Shown one piece after another: positions 62,321 through 64,000 of a DNA stretch of 64,000 nucleotides. A program made the translations under genes and the position numbers. The stretch covers positions 434,001-498,000 of the forward strand of contig NZ_JAVHXC010000001.1 in assembly GCF_032248695.1 (NCBI RefSeq), read 5' to 3'. The notes under the pieces are model-generated. The model did not search any database. It worked only from the letters and a program-made list of their open reading frames with translations, and was not told where the DNA came from. This DNA is from Dietzia sp032248695. GTDB lineage: Bacteria > Actinomycetota > Actinomycetes > Mycobacteriales > Mycobacteriaceae. Within the stretch, counting starts at the first letter, position 1, and every line of letters starts with the position of its first letter.

Positions 62321-63504
62321 CGGGTCCCTCCGTCCACGAGTCGGTAGAGCAGGCTGAGGGCGTGGCCCGCGTCCTCGGCGTCCGCCCCGCCGGCTCCGGC
62401 CATCTCGACCAGGTCCGCCACGGCGCGCCCCGCGTAGCCGTCCACCAGGTCGGTGAAGTCCGTGTCCTCCGCCCGGACCACCAGATGGGTCCGCGACTGC
62501 CGGAGATATGCGGCGGCGAACAGGGCGTCCCACGTCTCGAGAAGGTCGTCGATCCGCGCCCGCAACGCCACGCCGACGGTCCCCGTGAGCCCGAGCTTGA
62601 GAACCGTCCGCGGCTTGTCCCCGATCGCCTCGACCTGCTCGGCCAGCGCGTCCAGATCCGCATCCGTGTCGATCCGGGCGTCGATCGCGCGGAACGACCA
62701 CCGCCCGGTCCGAAGCGGCGTGACCTCGCACGCACCCGCCCGGGCCGGCTCCGCACCCCGAGTCAGCTCCACGAGCAGGGCGTGGCCGGAATCCGTCTCG
62801 ACATCGTCGAAATCGGTGGTCTCGGGGCTGCCCGAGAACCAGATCCGCTCGCCCGAGCCCACCCGGGTCACCGAGTGCCTGTCACCGAGCGCGACGTAGT
62901 GGATCCGCCCCGAGCCGAGGGCCTCCTCCAGCGACGCGACCGCGATCGCCTCCACCGACGGCGAGTGCCCCCCGTAGATCTCGTCCGTCCCCCCGTGGGC
63001 GACGAGGACGCGCAGCCCGTCGGTCGGTTCCAGCGAGGCGAGCAGCGCGGGCAGCCGGGAGGGATCCGGCCGTTTGGATGTCCACGGCACGCCCACCACC
63101 TCGACGCCCGGAGCGATCTCGACGGGCCCGGTGCCGTCCAGCACCACGACACGGCCCCCCTCGACCGCCGGGGCGAAGTCCCTGCACCGGAACACCGACG
63201 CCACGTCCAGGGGATCGTGGTTGCCGGGGAGCACCAGCACCGGCACGGGGAACGCCGAGAGCGTCTCCACGGCGCGCAGCACGATCGAGCGGGGCACCGC
63301 GTTGTCCTCGAAGGCGTCACCGGCCACCACGACGAACCGGGCGCCGTGCTCGGCGGCGAGCGTGCCCAGTGACGCGACGGCCGCCAGCCGGTCGGCCGTG
63401 TACACCGCCTGCGACTCGACACCGAGGAAACGCCGGGTCATGCCGAGCTGCCAATCGGCGGAATGCAGGAATCTGATGGTCTCACCGTCCCGTGGGGTGG
63501 TCAT
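62317..63504 (-). CDS. SbcD-like metallophosphoesterase (Rv1277-like)
   Basis: A 395-residue calcineurin-fold nuclease, probable partner of the SbcC-like ATPase. Motifs run in order: SADWQLGM at residues 15-22, where SbcD/Mre11 have DxHLG; VVVAGDAFED; VLPGNHDP; VAHGG; and YVALGDRHSV. The C-terminal ~150 residues would hold the capping and ATPase-binding part. ATG 63504 has TACGAT ending 6 nt upstream, and the following ATPase gene overlaps by 4 bp. The first metal-ligand His appears replaced by Gln. Confidence 0.88.
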   Translation of the reverse strand: MTTPRDGETIRFLHSADWQLGMTRRFLGVESQAVYTADRLAAVASLGTLAAEHGARFVVVAGDAFEDNAVPRSIVLRAVETLSAFPVPVLVLPGNHDPLDVASVFRCRDFAPAVEGGRVVVLDGTGPVEIAPGVEVVGVPWTSKRPDPSRLPALLASLEPTDGLRVLVAHGGTDEIYGGHSPSVEAIAVASLEEALGSGRIHYVALGDRHSVTRVGSGERIWFSGSPETTDFDDVETDSGHALLVELTRGAEPARAGACEVTPLRTGRWSFRAIDARIDTDADLDALAEQVEAIGDKPRTVLKLGLTGTVGVALRARIDDLLETWDALFAAAYLRQSRTHLVVRAEDTDFTDLVDGYAGRAVADLVEMAGAGGADAEDAGHALSLLYRLVDGGTR

Positions 63505-63510
63505 GGGCGC

Positions 63511-63516
63511 ATCGTA
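63511..63516 (-). promoter_or_regulatory. -10 element for the SbcD-SbcC-like pair (leaderless spacing)
   Basis: TACGAT on the minus strand ends 6 nt before ATG 63504. Confidence 0.5.
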
Positions 63517-63553
63517 GGACGCCGGTCCGACACGGCGGCCGCGGCGGGGCCCG

Positions 63554-64000
63554 TCACGGCGCCCGGTAGTCGCCGAACGCGTCGAGGAAGTCCTCGAGGT
63601 CGGCCACCACCCGGAGCTGCTCCAGCGGGTCGCTCGTCGTGGCGGCGGCGAGCCTGCGGGCGACGGGCGTGTCCAGCAGGTCCTCGAGACCGGCGGGCTC
63701 CGGGGACGGCACCGTCGGCAGGATCGGCTCGGTCGCCCACAGCGACTCCTCGACGTCGACGGACACCTCGTCGTCGTCCCCGCCCCGGAGCACCGCGCCG
63801 AGGTTCTCGGCGCTCAGGCCGCGCAGCGCGAAGAGGACGTCCGGCCTGGCGTCCCACCACTCGACCATGACGTACGCGGCCGCGAGGACGTGCAGGCACG
63901 GGCCCGGTTGCACGGGGCAGTGGCAGGAGAACGAGGTCTCACCGTGAACCGCCGGCAGGAGCAGGAACCCGACGGTGTCGGAGAAGTCGCCCGCCAGCGC
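63554..64000 (-). CDS. SWIM zinc-finger domain protein, 5' end cut by window edge
   Basis: 148 residues of the C-terminal part are visible; the frame runs off the right edge. A SWIM motif CxCx(n)CxH is present: CHC at residues 26-28 of the visible part and PCLH about 10 residues later, across the GTG (63913) that would otherwise look like a start. SWIM domains bind DNA or proteins. The following region is acidic and helical (VVADLEDFLDAFGDY at the end). Function unknown; it lies 49 bp upstream of the SbcD-like gene on the same strand. Confidence 0.75.
   Translation of the reverse strand, partial: ALAGDFSDTVGFLLLPAVHGETSFSCHCPVQPGPCLHVLAAAYVMVEWWDARPDVLFALRGLSAENLGAVLRGGDDDEVSVDVEESLWATEPILPTVPSPEPAGLEDLLDTPVARRLAAATTSDPLEQLRVVADLEDFLDAFGDYRAP

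Overview
The window looks like a chromosome segment of a very GC-rich actinobacterium of the order Mycobacteriales. IlvD and AtpB read like the Corynebacterium proteins, while gene order is mycobacterial, so a Dietzia-like or related genus is my best guess (inference; no 16S rRNA or other marker is present). It is mostly core genome. I see no prophage, insertion sequence, CRISPR array or obvious defence island.

Left part (1-26.4 kb): a 5'-truncated ilvD; divergent doxX and an lppZ-like lipoprotein gene; a DUF222/HNH gene; the operon gatC-gatA-MFS transporter-pfkA-gatB; an ACT-domain gene; ligA divergent from a DnaQ-like exonuclease gene; the run cysteine desulfurase-mnmA-MetE-like; etfB-etfA; an acyl-CoA synthetase; a PQQ-propeller lipoprotein; and the run ABC ATPase-NUDIX-THUMP-like methyltransferase. 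As I recall it, this matches the Mycobacterium tuberculosis Rv3005c-Rv3041c neighbourhood.

Middle (26.5-36.2 kb): glgE-glgB (alpha-glucan synthesis), a cysteine-free CnoX/YbbN-type thioredoxin-TPR protein, a thiolase, methylmalonyl-CoA epimerase, a DivIVA-like coiled-coil protein, and nucS (mismatch-specific endonuclease) with a small zinc-type protein.

Right part (35.7-64 kb): mostly minus-strand genes. In transcription order they are: a SWIM-domain gene cut by the window edge; SbcD-like and SbcC-like genes; a marR regulator; argS-lysA-hom-thrC-thrB; rho-prfA-prmC-sua5-wecA-atpI; the complete F1Fo ATP synthase operon atpBEFHAGDC; and a DUF2550 gene. A tRNA-Arg(CCG) gene lies divergently from argS, and an acyl-CoA synthetase gene on the plus strand separates thrB from rho. 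This block resembles M. tuberculosis Rv1327c-Rv1277 in order.

Two signals recur. First, at about ten genes a TANNNT -10 element ends 6-8 nt before the start codon, which predicts leaderless transcripts. Second, neighbouring genes repeatedly overlap by exactly 4 bp (GTGA or ATGA). Departures from the expected plan include an atpB that appears to start with CTG, a transporter inserted in the gat operon, the absence of rpmE between rho and prfA, an unusually long repetitive Rho linker, and altered metal-ligand positions in the epimerase and the SbcD-like protein. I did not find a convincing new multi-gene system.
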